Shown: positions 24,021 through 32,036 of the stretch, one piece after another
Layout: every line of letters starts with the position of its first letter
How positions within the stretch are numbered: position 1 is the first letter of the stretch
Source: Candidatus Parcubacteria bacterium
Lineage (GTDB): Bacteria; Patescibacteriota; Saccharimonadia; Saccharimonadales; Saccharimonadaceae
Assembly: GCA_023391075.1 (NCBI GenBank)
Contig: JAEWBQ010000005.1
Span: 1 to 47,542 of the forward strand
DNA: 47,542 nucleotides
Direction: 5' to 3'
Position numbers and translations under genes: made by a program
The notes under the pieces: generated by a model
Told to the model about the DNA's origin: nothing
Seen by the model: the letters and a program-made list of their open reading frames with translations, nothing else
Database searches by the model: none

Positions 24021-25706
24021 ATGTTGCATCACATTTCGTTGCGCCAAAAGCTGTTCGTCATGATCGCGGTCATGAGCGGACTCTTCCTGGTAGCACTCGA
24101 CCAGACGATCATCTCGCCGGCACTGGCCAAGATCGTCGTCGACTTTAACAGTTTTAGTAGCCTCGGTTTCGTCGTCACGGCCTACCTACTGCTAAGTACC
24201 GTGACGGTGCCAATCGCCGGTAAGATGTCCGACATGTTCGGGCGTCGTCCGATTCTGCTGTCTGGTGTGGTGATCTTTACGATTTCATCATTCCTCAGTG
24301 GTATCTCTGGCAATATCGACCAGCTGATCATCTTCCGCGCCCTCCAGGGCCTTGGCGGCGGTATCATCACGGCCAATGCCTTTACGATCATTGGCGACCT
24401 GTTTACGCCGCGTGAACGGGGCAAGTGGCAAGGGGTATTCGGTGCGGTCTTTGGCCTCGCCTCAGTCGTTGGTCCGCTACTCGGTGGCTGGCTGACTGAT
24501 AGCCATGCAGTTTTCGGCCTGACGACCGATTGGCGCTGGACGTTCTTTATCAATATCCCGATCGGTATCTTTTCGGCGATCGTGATTGCGCGCTACTGTC
24601 CATCGATCAAGCACGAGAAGAAGCCGGTGATCGATTACCTTGGCGCCGTGACACTGACGATCGCGCTAGCGGCAGTCGTGCTTGCCGTCGACAATACCGA
24701 CGTTATCTTCAAGGGGCTGATCGACAACGGCTTTGGGCTGGATGCCATCCGCCTGACGCTGTACGGTATCGCTCTTCTGACCGCCGGCCTGTTCGTTTGG
24801 GCGGAAAGCCGTGCTAAGCAGCCGATTATCCCGCTCCACTTCTTTAAGAACCGAACGTTTACCAGCGTCATGATTTCAATCACGCTCTTTGGTGCTGCCT
24901 TTATCGGCTCGATCCTGTATCTGACGCAGTTCAACCAGCAGGTCTTCGGCGCCAACGCCACTACCGCCGGCTTAATGCTCCTGCCAATGATGGGGGGCAT
25001 GATGTTTGCCTCGACGGTCGTCGGACAACTGGTATCGCGTACCGGCCGCTACAAGGGCTTCATCATCGGTGGTTTCATCGTTGCCTCGATCGGCGTCTAT
25101 GTCCTTACGAGCCTGACACCGGACAGTCCGTACTGGCACGAGGCACTCATCATGGTCTTTATCGGTATGGGGCTGGGTACGGGTATGCCAATCCTTAACC
25201 TGGCTGTCCAGAACGAGTTCGAGCAGCATGAACTTGGTGCCGCCACAGCGAGCAGTCAGCTCTTTCGTGGGCTTGGCTCCACCATCGGTACGGCTGTCAT
25301 GAGTGGTATCCTGACGGTCGGCGTCACCGCTAGTATGGGTGATGTCAGCAAGGATCCATACATCCAGACGCTACGCAAATCGCCTGAAGCAGCCAAGGTG
25401 CTACCAGCGAACATCGATGCCAACGCCATGCTGCAGCTCAATGCCCAACGCGATGCGATCAAGGACGGCGCAGTGAGCTCACTGAACAAGTTGCCACTGC
25501 CAGAGGCGGTCAAGGCCAAGCAAATCGATCAGTTTACACAGCAGCAAAATGCCTACAAGACCAAAGTGATCAATAGCTTCAGCGATGCGATCCATGCCAT
25601 CTTTACGACAGCCGCGATCCTGATGGTTGCAGCACTGCTCGCTGTCTTGTTCGTCCGCGAACGGCCGCTCCGTGGTGGTAAGGTTGCTGCCCCTGGTATT
25701 GAGTAA
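24021..25706 (+). CDS. MFS drug:H+ antiporter, DHA2 (EmrB/QacA) family
   Basis: 561 residues with about 14 membrane helices. Marks: 'LFLVALDQTIISPALAKIVVDF' in helix 1 (motif D1 'LDxTIVNVALP'), 'GKMSDMFGRRPILLSG' (motif A), 'RALQGLGGGIITANAF' (motif B), and 'GAVFGLASVVGPLLGGWLTD' (motif C, antiporter type). A loop of about 85 residues before the last helix is extracytoplasmic or periplasm-facing. It exports drugs or lipophilic compounds in exchange for protons. Probably co-transcribed with the AbrB-type regulator and terminated by the hairpin at 25730. Confidence 0.9.
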   Translation: MLHHISLRQKLFVMIAVMSGLFLVALDQTIISPALAKIVVDFNSFSSLGFVVTAYLLLSTVTVPIAGKMSDMFGRRPILLSGVVIFTISSFLSGISGNIDQLIIFRALQGLGGGIITANAFTIIGDLFTPRERGKWQGVFGAVFGLASVVGPLLGGWLTDSHAVFGLTTDWRWTFFINIPIGIFSAIVIARYCPSIKHEKKPVIDYLGAVTLTIALAAVVLAVDNTDVIFKGLIDNGFGLDAIRLTLYGIALLTAGLFVWAESRAKQPIIPLHFFKNRTFTSVMISITLFGAAFIGSILYLTQFNQQVFGANATTAGLMLLPMMGGMMFASTVVGQLVSRTGRYKGFIIGGFIVASIGVYVLTSLTPDSPYWHEALIMVFIGMGLGTGMPILNLAVQNEFEQHELGAATASSQLFRGLGSTIGTAVMSGILTVGVTASMGDVSKDPYIQTLRKSPEAAKVLPANIDANAMLQLNAQRDAIKDGAVSSLNKLPLPEAVKAKQIDQFTQQQNAYKTKVINSFSDAIHAIFTTAAILMVAALLAVLFVRERPLRGGKVAAPGIE

Positions 25707-25729
25707 TATTGTGTAATTCACATTTATGC

Positions 25730-25761
25730 CATGAGCGGGTTGCGGACCCGCTCATGTTTTT
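25730..25761 (+). terminator. Rho-independent terminator after the efflux pump
   Basis: Perfect 11-pair stem CATGAGCGGGT / ACCCGCTCATG with a five-base loop and a T-run. Confidence 0.9.
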
Positions 25762-25803
25762 GGTAGGATGGTAACCAGTAGCGCGATGTATATCGTGCAG
25801 GTC

Positions 25804-25832
25804 TTGACGCCCATAGACGGGGCTGCTATTAT
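25804..25832 (+). promoter_or_regulatory. Consensus-type promoter of a small gene
   Basis: TTGACG at 25804-25809, 17-base spacer, TGC-TATTAT with hexamer at 25827-25832. Among the best sigma-70-like promoters in the window. The leader would be about 85 bases. Confidence 0.7.
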
Positions 25833-25923
25833 AAATGATGTGTCTCGCGCCAAAACACGAAAAATCTAATTTTAAAGGTCGAAGCGCGTGAGGCTGTACA
25901 TAGTACAAGGAGTACAACAACAC

Positions 25924-26016
25924 ATGCCAATAGCAGTCGAATTTGTGTCTACTAGGCGCAAAAAGATCGCAGTGGATGTGGTGCCTGCCGAATGGCAAAC
26001 GTATATCGCACATTAA
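25924..26016 (+). CDS. Small protein of 30 residues
   Basis: ATG to TAA encoding 30 residues (starts MPIAVEFVST, ends WQTYIAH). AAGGAG at 25907-25912 lies 11 bases upstream. A strong promoter is at 25804, and two hairpins follow, the second a terminator. No family is recognised; it has a basic RRKK centre and alternating hydrophobic residues. The complete set of expression signals around so short a frame makes a real gene likely. It could alternatively be a leader peptide or the coding part of a regulatory RNA. Confidence 0.55.
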   Translation: MPIAVEFVSTRRKKIAVDVVPAEWQTYIAH

Positions 26017-26034
26017 AGTGTGTATAACACTACC

Positions 26035-26055
26035 GAAATCTCCCCCCGAGATTTC
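26035..26055 (+). promoter_or_regulatory. Hairpin with CCCCC loop downstream of the small gene
   Basis: Perfect eight-pair stem GAAATCTC / GAGATTTC around a five-C loop, 18 bases after the small gene's stop. It is not followed by a T-run and is separate from the terminator that follows. Confidence 0.5.
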
Positions 26056-26070
26056 ATCCCTCTAAAAATT

Positions 26071-26100
26071 AAACCACCCCAGGGCACCGGGGTGGTTTTT
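26071..26100. terminator. Bidirectional terminator
   Basis: Perfect ten-pair stem AAACCACCCC / GGGGTGGTTT with an eight-base loop and T-runs on both strands. It serves the small gene (plus) and the thioredoxin-like gene (minus). Confidence 0.85.
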
Positions 26101-26120
26101 GGTTGCCTATGTGACGGCGG

Positions 26121-26876
26121 TTACTTTGCGGTAGGCAGTGCGATACCGGCTTGCGTGAAGGCAGGCTGCAGGACAAGCGTATCGAGCGCCGTGGCGTCAC
26201 CCCAGATCGGGTCGGCGCCGTCTGTGCCCTGAGGAACGATCTTGCCGTCCTTGACGTACTGGGTCAGTTCCTTGCCGTTGAGGAAAAAGGTTGGCGTTCC
26301 CTGGACTTGGTCTTTTTTACCGAGGGCTTGGTCGTAGCTGATCTTTTTGTTGACGGCGTTGCTTTCGAAATCGGTTTTGAACTGGTCGCTCTTCAGGCCC
26401 AGCTGCGAGGCGAGTGAATAGAAGTAATCGTTGCGTTTGTCGACACTGAGCTGGTTCCAGTCTGACTGGTTTTCGTAAAGGGCGTTGTGCATTTCCCAGT
26501 ATTTGCCCTGCAGGCCGGCAGCTTCAGCGGTCGCAGCAGCGACGCGGGCGTTCGGGTGAATCGATGTGAGCGGGAAGTTGCGGAAGATGAAAGTCATTTG
26601 TCCTTGGTACTTTTCCGTCAGCGACTTAATGATCGGATAGGCCGAGCCACAGCCGGGGCACTGGTAGTCGCCGTATTCGATCAGCGTCACCTTGCTGTTC
26701 TTTTGGCCGAAGACGTGATCAGCGATGTTGCCCGAGCCAGCGACGGCCGGCAGGACGCTCTGCGTATTAACCTTGCTGACGTCGGCAGTCGATTTGTCCT
26801 TGTTTGAGAGGTAAATCATGCCACCTAGTAGAACCACTACTACGGCGACAAAAATAATCCACGCTTTTTTAGTCAT
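26121..26876 (-). CDS. DsbA-like thiol-disulfide oxidoreductase, membrane-anchored
   Basis: 251 residues, ATG preceded by AAGGAG. An N-terminal membrane helix (about 6-23) without cleavage site anchors the protein outside. The thioredoxin fold begins 'SKVTLIEYGDYQCPGCGSAYP' with active-site C73-P-G-C76, and includes the cis-Pro segment 'GTPTFFLNGKEL'. A helical insertion (about 105-185) is typical of DsbA/Thioredoxin_4 proteins. It introduces disulfides into secreted proteins. Several secreted proteins in this window carry paired cysteines (for example at 13285 and 16558) and are plausible substrates. Confidence 0.88.
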   Translation of the reverse strand: MTKKAWIIFVAVVVVLLGGMIYLSNKDKSTADVSKVNTQSVLPAVAGSGNIADHVFGQKNSKVTLIEYGDYQCPGCGSAYPIIKSLTEKYQGQMTFIFRNFPLTSIHPNARVAAATAEAAGLQGKYWEMHNALYENQSDWNQLSVDKRNDYFYSLASQLGLKSDQFKTDFESNAVNKKISYDQALGKKDQVQGTPTFFLNGKELTQYVKDGKIVPQGTDGADPIWGDATALDTLVLQPAFTQAGIALPTAK

Positions 26877-26955
26877 AACACTCCTTATTCTTAACTGTCT
26901 TTAGTGTAGTGGATGCCCTGGGCGACGGCAAGCGAGTACGGTACAATAGAGCCAA

Positions 26956-27882
26956 ATGGCAACACTGCTCCTCATCGTCTGGGTTCTTACGCTGCTGGGC
27001 TTGGTAGTGCTTGCTGCGATGCGGCCGCCTCAGGGTCGGCTCAGCCGCTATGAATTGCAGCGCCGGGCCGAGCAGGGAGCCGACCACCAAGCTCGCGCTG
27101 AGCTGCGGCATTATCAGTATCACGCCGTCATCTTGGGTGTGGCGCGTGCTCTGCAGCTGGCGCTTGTCGTGCTCGGGTTTTATTGTGTCACTACGCTACT
27201 TGGAATCGGCTGGGGAAGTTTGCTGACGCTCGGCATGATCCTGCTGCATCCGGTCGTGGCTCGCTGGGCACCGGTTATGCGGCTGGCGCAGCGGCTGTAC
27301 CACCTAGTGGCGCCGCGCATCGAGGTGCAGGCTGGCCGACTCTCGTGGCTTTATGCGCTTGTCCGTCTCGAGGCTTCGCATGCACCCCAGACTCAGCTTG
27401 GTTCGCGTGAGGAGCTGGTACATCTGATCGATCAGGCCGGCGCACATATCGCGGCCGAGGAGCGCGAACTGCTGCTACATAGCCTCGCGTTCGACGAGCG
27501 GACGGTAGCTGATGTCATGCTGCCCTCAGCCCGCCTGACGACAGTAGGCCGACGCGAGCTGCTCGGGCCGCTGGTGCTCGATGATTTGCATAAGACAGGA
27601 CATAGTTTCTTCCCAGTGGTCGACGGTGACCTCAGCCGGATTGTCGGCGTACTGGCGATAGACGGCTTTTTGAGTCTCGATGACAAGCGGTCGGTGACAG
27701 CAGAAAAGGCCATGAGCTCGCACGTCGTCTATATCCGTGAGACGGCCAGCCTGCGCACGGCGATCAAACTGTTCATGCAGAGCCACCAGCGCCTCCTGAT
27801 CGTCGAAGATGCTGATGGGGCAGTGGTCGGGGCGGTGACGCTGTATGACTGCCTGCGCGTGCTCTTCGGTTCCTCGAGGTAG
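26956..27882 (+). CDS. CNNM/HlyC-type membrane protein with CBS pair
   Basis: 308 residues. Two or three hydrophobic segments (about 3-22, 55-75, 80-100) resemble a shortened DUF21 membrane part. Residues about 185-305 form a CBS pair: 'RTVADVMLPSARLTTVGRREL', then 'GHSFFPVVDGDLSRIVGVLAIDGFL' and 'LLIVEDADGAVVGAVTLYDCL'. The 'VxDVMLPR' entry is the hallmark of CorB/HlyC proteins linked to Mg2+ handling. The DUF21 domain is diverged and short, and the usual C-terminal CorC_HlyC domain is missing. TACAAT at 26942-26947 lies eight bases before the ATG. Confidence 0.7.
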   Translation: MATLLLIVWVLTLLGLVVLAAMRPPQGRLSRYELQRRAEQGADHQARAELRHYQYHAVILGVARALQLALVVLGFYCVTTLLGIGWGSLLTLGMILLHPVVARWAPVMRLAQRLYHLVAPRIEVQAGRLSWLYALVRLEASHAPQTQLGSREELVHLIDQAGAHIAAEERELLLHSLAFDERTVADVMLPSARLTTVGRRELLGPLVLDDLHKTGHSFFPVVDGDLSRIVGVLAIDGFLSLDDKRSVTAEKAMSSHVVYIRETASLRTAIKLFMQSHQRLLIVEDADGAVVGAVTLYDCLRVLFGSSR

Positions 27883-27917
27883 CCGATTTCACCTAACAGT
27901 GGTAGAATGGGTATATT

Positions 27918-29684
27918 ATGACACGTACACTTGCATCCCAGACCCCTACCCATACCGGCCAAACCGTAACGGTCCAGGGCTGGGCGAATGCGCGCCGCGA
28001 TCACGGCGGCTTGATTTTTGTCGATCTGCGCGATCACACGGGTGTTGTGCAGCTGGTGATTCAGCCGGAAACTGCCGAGGCCTTTTCGGTTGCCGAAGAG
28101 GTGCGTAGCGAATTCGTACTGAGTGCTACCGGTCTGATTCGTGAGCGCGAAGAGCACTTGAAGAACCCGAACCTGCCGACCGGCTCGATTGAGCTCAAGG
28201 TCGAGAGCCTCGATATCCTCAACCGCGCCGAGCCGTTGCCGATTCAAATCGACGGCGACGCCATGGCGAGCGAAGAGCTGCGCCTCAAATACCGCTACCT
28301 CGACCTGCGCCGCCCGAAGATGCAGCAGATGCTAAAGCGTCGTTCTGACTACTACCGCTTCATGCGTGCCTATATGGAGGACCGTGACTTTACCGAAATC
28401 GCTACGCCGATTCTGGCTAACTCCAGCCCCGAGGGCGCCCGAGATTTCCTGATTCCATCACGCGTTCACCCTGGTAAGTTTTATGCGCTGCCACAGGCGC
28501 CGCAGCAGTTCAAGCAGCTGTTGATGGTCGGCGGCGTGGCGCGCTACTACCAGTTCGCCGCCTGTTTCCGTGACGAAGACCCGCGCGCTGACCGCCTGTA
28601 CGGCGAGTTCTACCAGCTTGATCTGGAAATGTCGTTTGTGACCGACGGCGAAGAAGTCCGTCAGACGATGGAGCCCCTTGTCAAGAATTTGGTCACCGAG
28701 TTTGCTGGTAAAGAACTCGTCACGGCCGACGTCCCGCGCATCCCGTACGAAGAAGCCATGAACCGCTACGGTTCCGACAAGCCAGACCTGCGCTTTGGCA
28801 TGGAACTGATTGATCTGTCCGATGTGTTCGCTGATTCTGGCTTCAGTGTCTTTGCAGGTGCGGTTAAAAACGGCGGCGTCGTCAAGGCTATTCGCGTCGA
28901 AGGCGGCGCGAGCCTCAGTCGTGGCCAAATCGACCGCTTCACGGGCATCGCCAAGAGCGAGGGAGCTGGCGGCCTGGCCTACATGATTTACGAAAACGAC
29001 GAGGTCCGTTCACCGATCGCCAAATTTATGAGCGACGCGGAACTGGCCGCTCTCAAAGACCGCACTGGTGCCCAGGACGGCGACGCACTGTTCTTTGGTG
29101 CCGACAGCCGACCTGTTGTCAATAAAGTCCTTGGCAAGCTGCGTAGTGAATTCGCTGATCATTTTAACCTCAAGGATCCGAATAAGGTCGCGCTCGCCTG
29201 GGTCGTTGATTTTCCGTTCTACGAGTGGGACGACAGCCGCAAACAGCTCGACTTCGGCCACAATCCATTCTCAATGCCACGTGGCGGGGCAGAGGCACTC
29301 GATGCCGACGACAAACTGTCTATCGTCGCCGACCAGTACGATATGGTCATGAACGGCTACGAAATCTGTAGCGGTGGCGTCCGCAACCACAACCCCGAGA
29401 CACTCTACAAGGCCTTTGGTGTGCTCGGCTACGACGAGGCCTACGTCGAAGAGAAATTCGGTGCCATGATCAATGCCTTCAAGTTCGGTGCACCGCCGCA
29501 CGCCGGTGCTGCCTTTGGTGTCGACCGTATCTTTATGGTCCTGATGGACGAAGACAATATCCGTGAAACCTTGGCCTTCCCAAAGAATGGCTCGGGCGTC
29601 GATACTATGATGAATTCGCCCAGCCTGGTCGACCAGTCACAGCTCGACGAACTCAGTATCGCAACGGTCCTGAAGCGAGCGTAA
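27918..29684 (+). CDS. aspS: Aspartyl-tRNA synthetase
   Basis: 588 residues, the size of bacterial AspRS including the inserted GAD domain. Anticodon-binding OB fold about 10-105 ('VQGWANARRDHGGLIFVDLRDHTG'); class II catalytic core with 'LKYRYLDLRRP', motif 2 'FRDEDPRADR' near residue 218, the GAD insertion about 285-400, and motif 3 'GVDRIFMVL'. The motif 2 loop reads RADR-LYG-EFYQ where most bacterial enzymes have RADR-QP-EFTQ, one residue longer. Charges tRNA-Asp; whether it also charges tRNA-Asn depends on gatCAB and asnS elsewhere. TGG-TAGAAT ends nine bases before the ATG, so the message is probably leaderless. Confidence 0.97.
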   Translation: MTRTLASQTPTHTGQTVTVQGWANARRDHGGLIFVDLRDHTGVVQLVIQPETAEAFSVAEEVRSEFVLSATGLIREREEHLKNPNLPTGSIELKVESLDILNRAEPLPIQIDGDAMASEELRLKYRYLDLRRPKMQQMLKRRSDYYRFMRAYMEDRDFTEIATPILANSSPEGARDFLIPSRVHPGKFYALPQAPQQFKQLLMVGGVARYYQFAACFRDEDPRADRLYGEFYQLDLEMSFVTDGEEVRQTMEPLVKNLVTEFAGKELVTADVPRIPYEEAMNRYGSDKPDLRFGMELIDLSDVFADSGFSVFAGAVKNGGVVKAIRVEGGASLSRGQIDRFTGIAKSEGAGGLAYMIYENDEVRSPIAKFMSDAELAALKDRTGAQDGDALFFGADSRPVVNKVLGKLRSEFADHFNLKDPNKVALAWVVDFPFYEWDDSRKQLDFGHNPFSMPRGGAEALDADDKLSIVADQYDMVMNGYEICSGGVRNHNPETLYKAFGVLGYDEAYVEEKFGAMINAFKFGAPPHAGAAFGVDRIFMVLMDEDNIRETLAFPKNGSGVDTMMNSPSLVDQSQLDELSIATVLKRA

Positions 29685-29685
29685 C

Positions 29686-30138
29686 GTGGATAGCGAGCAA
29701 CTGACATTGGTGGATGTCGCGCCGGTAGCCCCGCAAACGGGGCGCCACTTCTTGATTGCATTCTTCTTTAGCTTTATGTGGGGCATGTTCGGTGTCGACC
29801 GGTTCTACCTGGGCAAAATCGGCACCGGTATCTTGAAGCTCCTCACCCTCGGCGGCTTCGGCATCTGGGTAATTATCGACCTGGCGCTGATCATGTCTGG
29901 CGCCATGCGCGACAACCACGGCCGGCCACTGCTCGAATTCGACCGCTACAAGAAGTTTGCCGGCAAAACTGTCCTATGGTTTTCGATTATCGTTGGCGTG
30001 GCGACGCTACTGAGCGGGGTATTATCGATCTTTAGCTTGATGCAGCTCATCAATCATCTGCCTAGTGGATTTGACCCCTCTCAACTCATGCCAAGCGGCC
30101 AGCTGCCATCTGGTGCAGACCCAACAAACATGTTATAG
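29686..30138 (+). CDS. TM2-domain membrane protein
   Basis: 150 residues from GTG 29686, one base after the aspS stop. The TM2 domain spans about 20-75: 'FLIAFFFSFMWGMFGVDRFYLGKIGTGILKLLTLGGFGIWVIIDL', with the conserved G-x-DRFYLG between two helices. A third helix is near 95-118 and the tail is Pro/Ser/Gly-rich. TM2 proteins are small membrane proteins of unknown mechanism. Coupled to aspS by position only. A related but shorter protein is encoded at 37318. Confidence 0.85.
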   Translation: MDSEQLTLVDVAPVAPQTGRHFLIAFFFSFMWGMFGVDRFYLGKIGTGILKLLTLGGFGIWVIIDLALIMSGAMRDNHGRPLLEFDRYKKFAGKTVLWFSIIVGVATLLSGVLSIFSLMQLINHLPSGFDPSQLMPSGQLPSGADPTNML

Positions 30139-30161
30139 CTATTGCTTTTTTATGCTGTTTA

Positions 30162-30175
30162 TGGTAATATAGAAT
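30162..30175 (+). promoter_or_regulatory. Extended -10 promoter before the two small membrane genes
   Basis: TGG-TAATAT about 30 bases upstream of the 30206 ATG, whose ribosome site is AAGGA. Confidence 0.4.
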
Positions 30176-30205
30176 TACTATCAACTAAAACAAACAAGGA
30201 ATAGT

Positions 30206-30424
30206 ATGGATACACAGCTTATTATCACGCTGCTGACTATTGCCGTCGTGTTGTTATCAGTTATGATGATAACGGTACTGATTGTCGTGGCGCTCATCGT
30301 GATCAAACTGCGCAAAATCCTTGGCAATGTAGCCCGCATCAGCGACAATATTGCCAGTGCCAGCGACTGGTTGGCACCCGCCAAGCTCGTCGGCGAGCTC
30401 GTTGCCCTGTTTCGTAAGTCATAA
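30206..30424 (+). CDS. Small membrane protein
   Basis: 72 residues. One long hydrophobic helix (about 5-35, mostly Ile, Leu, Val, Met) followed by an amphipathic helix with 'KLRKILGNVARISDNIASASDWLAP'. This layout is common for small proteins placed before YtxH genes, which may form a membrane-associated pair. The next gene starts 14 bases later with its own AAGGAGG. No family name can be given with confidence. Confidence 0.7.
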   Translation: MDTQLIITLLTIAVVLLSVMMITVLIVVALIVIKLRKILGNVARISDNIASASDWLAPAKLVGELVALFRKS

Positions 30425-30438
30425 GGAGGAATATCCCC

Positions 30439-30798
30439 ATGAGTAAACTAGTAAAAGCTACCATCCTGGCTGCGGCCGGATTCGTCGCCGGCATCTTAAT
30501 CGCTCCAAAAAGCGGCAAAGAAACCCGCGATGACCTGAAGAGAAAAGCAACCGGTGTCAAGAACCAGGCTGAAAAAGCCGCCCAAGACGTCGCCGATACT
30601 GCCAAAAGAGGCGCACGTACCGTCAGAACTGGCGCCAGAGAAGTCGCAGCTGAAGCCAAGGAATTTGGCGACGAAGTGACCGCCAGTGCGAAAAAAAGCA
30701 CCCGCAAGGTAGCAGCGACCGCGACGAAGACGGCCAAGACCGTCAAGTCAGAGGTAGCACCTAAGAAACTTGCTGCCAAGACGACAGCGAAAAAGTAA
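30439..30798 (+). CDS. YtxH-like protein with Lys/Ala-rich tail
   Basis: 119 residues with AAGGAGG before the ATG. The start 'LVKATILAAAGFVAGILIAPKSGKETRDDLKRKA' is the YtxH signature: a short Gly-rich membrane helix, then 'APxSGxETR'. The remainder is a helical Ala/Lys/Thr-rich repeat region like late-embryogenesis or histone-like tails, ending in a strongly basic stretch. YtxH proteins occur in stress operons of Firmicutes; the mechanism is unknown. The basic tail could contact nucleic acid or wall polymers (inference). Confidence 0.78.
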   Translation: MSKLVKATILAAAGFVAGILIAPKSGKETRDDLKRKATGVKNQAEKAAQDVADTAKRGARTVRTGAREVAAEAKEFGDEVTASAKKSTRKVAATATKTAKTVKSEVAPKKLAAKTTAKK

Positions 30799-30817
30799 TA
30801 AGTTACACCATTACTTG

Positions 30818-30847
30818 AAAAGACCGGCTCACTATGCCGGTCTTTTT
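30818..30847. terminator. Bidirectional terminator
   Basis: Eleven-pair stem AAAAGACCGGC / GCCGGTCTTTT with a seven-base loop, followed by more T. It separates the converging YtxH and metallo-hydrolase genes. Confidence 0.9.
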
Positions 30848-30849
30848 TA

Positions 30850-31479
30850 TTAGACGGTGTACGTATCGCGTCGTTGATAGTCGATGCCATGTTCCTGGGC
30901 GTGGGCACCGACCATGCGATCGGCCATTTCTTTGCCGATGGTTGAGGCGATCGCATCGTGCGTCGGAAAGGCGGCGCGTGGTGCGACGGCGGTCAGAAAG
31001 TCAATTACTTCGTTGATCTTGAGCCATGGTGCGGCGACGGGCAGCGCCAGCGTGTCGACACTGCGGTCGTCCGGGACTGAAAACGAATCACCTGGGTAAT
31101 AGAAAAGGTCGTTGACCATGACGCCGAGGTTGGCCAGCGGCGAGTTATCAGGAAAGATAACCGCGTGTTGTCCGCCGAAGAATTCCAGGTGGAACGGGCC
31201 GAGCTCTAGCGTGTCGCCGACGGTGACCGCTTTGGTGGCAAACGCTTCGAACTGGTCGGTAATTGAGGGGTGTGCAATGATGACGGCGTCAGGGTTTTTA
31301 TCCATGATAGCGGCAATCAGTTCGGTATCGCAGTGGTCGCCGTGCTCATGGGTGATGACGATGCCGGCGACGTGATCGGGAGCGATAAAATCAGTCGTAA
31401 AGTTGCCCGGATCAATCACGAGCAGCTGGTGGTCGAGTTCGATTGTCAGGCATGCATGTTCGTATTTGGTAATGTTCAT
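30850..31479 (-). CDS. Metallo-beta-lactamase-fold hydrolase (UlaG/UPF0173-like)
   Basis: 209 residues from ATG 31479, with AAGGAGG upstream; it overlaps the msrA stop (ATGA). Zinc ligands are visible: 'ITHEHGDHCD' (HxHxDH), a downstream His in 'FFGGQHAVI', the Asp of 'YYPGDSFSVP', and 'FPTHDA' near the end. The short length and 'YEHACLTIE' start match the Lactamase_B_3 group, which hydrolyses phosphodiester or lactone substrates. The exact substrate is not deducible. Translationally coupled to MsrA. Confidence 0.85.
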   Translation of the reverse strand: MNITKYEHACLTIELDHQLLVIDPGNFTTDFIAPDHVAGIVITHEHGDHCDTELIAAIMDKNPDAVIIAHPSITDQFEAFATKAVTVGDTLELGPFHLEFFGGQHAVIFPDNSPLANLGVMVNDLFYYPGDSFSVPDDRSVDTLALPVAAPWLKINEVIDFLTAVAPRAAFPTHDAIASTIGKEMADRMVGAHAQEHGIDYQRRDTYTV

Positions 31480-32006
31480 ACGTATTCCTCCTTGAACCAC
31501 GACGCGTAGATGGCGCGGGCTTTGATAAGTTTAGGGGCAATCACAACCGAGCAGTAACCGCTGGCCGGTTGCTTGGAAAAATAATCCTGGTGTTCGGGCT
31601 CGGCGGGGACGTAGTTCTCGAGCGGTGCGATCTCGGTCACGATTGGCTCGTCCCAGTGAGCTTGGGCGCGGTCGCGTGCTGCCTCGAATTGGTCGCGCTG
31701 GCCGTCTGATTGGTAGAGCATGCACGAGCGGTACTGGGTGCCGACATCGGCGCCCTGGCGGTTGAGGGTCGTGGGGTTGTGGACCAAAAAGAAGAGATCG
31801 AGCAGCATGTCGGGCGGCAGAATGGCTTCGTCGAACTGGACTTTAACGACTTCGGCGAAGCCGGTGTGTCCGCTTGCTACCCGGTAGTAATCTGCCCGGC
31901 CAGTACCGTTGGCATAGCCGCTTTCGACGGCCGTAACGCCCCGTAGCCGGCGAAATACTGCGTCGGTACACCAGAAGCAGCCGCTACCAAGTACATACTC
32001 TGTCAT
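31476..32006 (-). CDS. msrA: Peptide methionine sulfoxide reductase A
   Basis: 176 residues from ATG 32006, six bases after the minus-strand -10 TATACT, so probably leaderless. The catalytic 'GSGCFWCTDAVF' motif is at about 7-18 and 'GYANG' follows. Further MsrA marks: 'GHTGFAEVVKVQFDE', 'HNPTTLNRQGADVGTQYRS' and 'PAEPEHQDYF'. It reduces methionine-S-sulfoxide in oxidised proteins. Typical MsrA is 160-210 residues. It shares a mirror-symmetric promoter with the MutY-like gene. Confidence 0.95.
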   Translation of the reverse strand: MTEYVLGSGCFWCTDAVFRRLRGVTAVESGYANGTGRADYYRVASGHTGFAEVVKVQFDEAILPPDMLLDLFFLVHNPTTLNRQGADVGTQYRSCMLYQSDGQRDQFEAARDRAQAHWDEPIVTEIAPLENYVPAEPEHQDYFSKQPASGYCSVVIAPKLIKARAIYASWFKEEYV

Positions 32007-32009
32007 ACT

Positions 32010-32033
32010 TCTAGTATACGCCGGTATACTAGA
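32010..32033. promoter_or_regulatory. Mirror-symmetric divergent promoter
   Basis: TCTAGTATAC-GCCG-GTATACTAGA: ten-base arms are perfect inverted copies. Each arm contains a TATACT -10 (32013-32018 minus, 32025-32030 plus) that ends exactly six bases before msrA's ATG and the MutY-like gene's GTG. Confidence 0.7.
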
Positions 32034-32036
32034 GAG

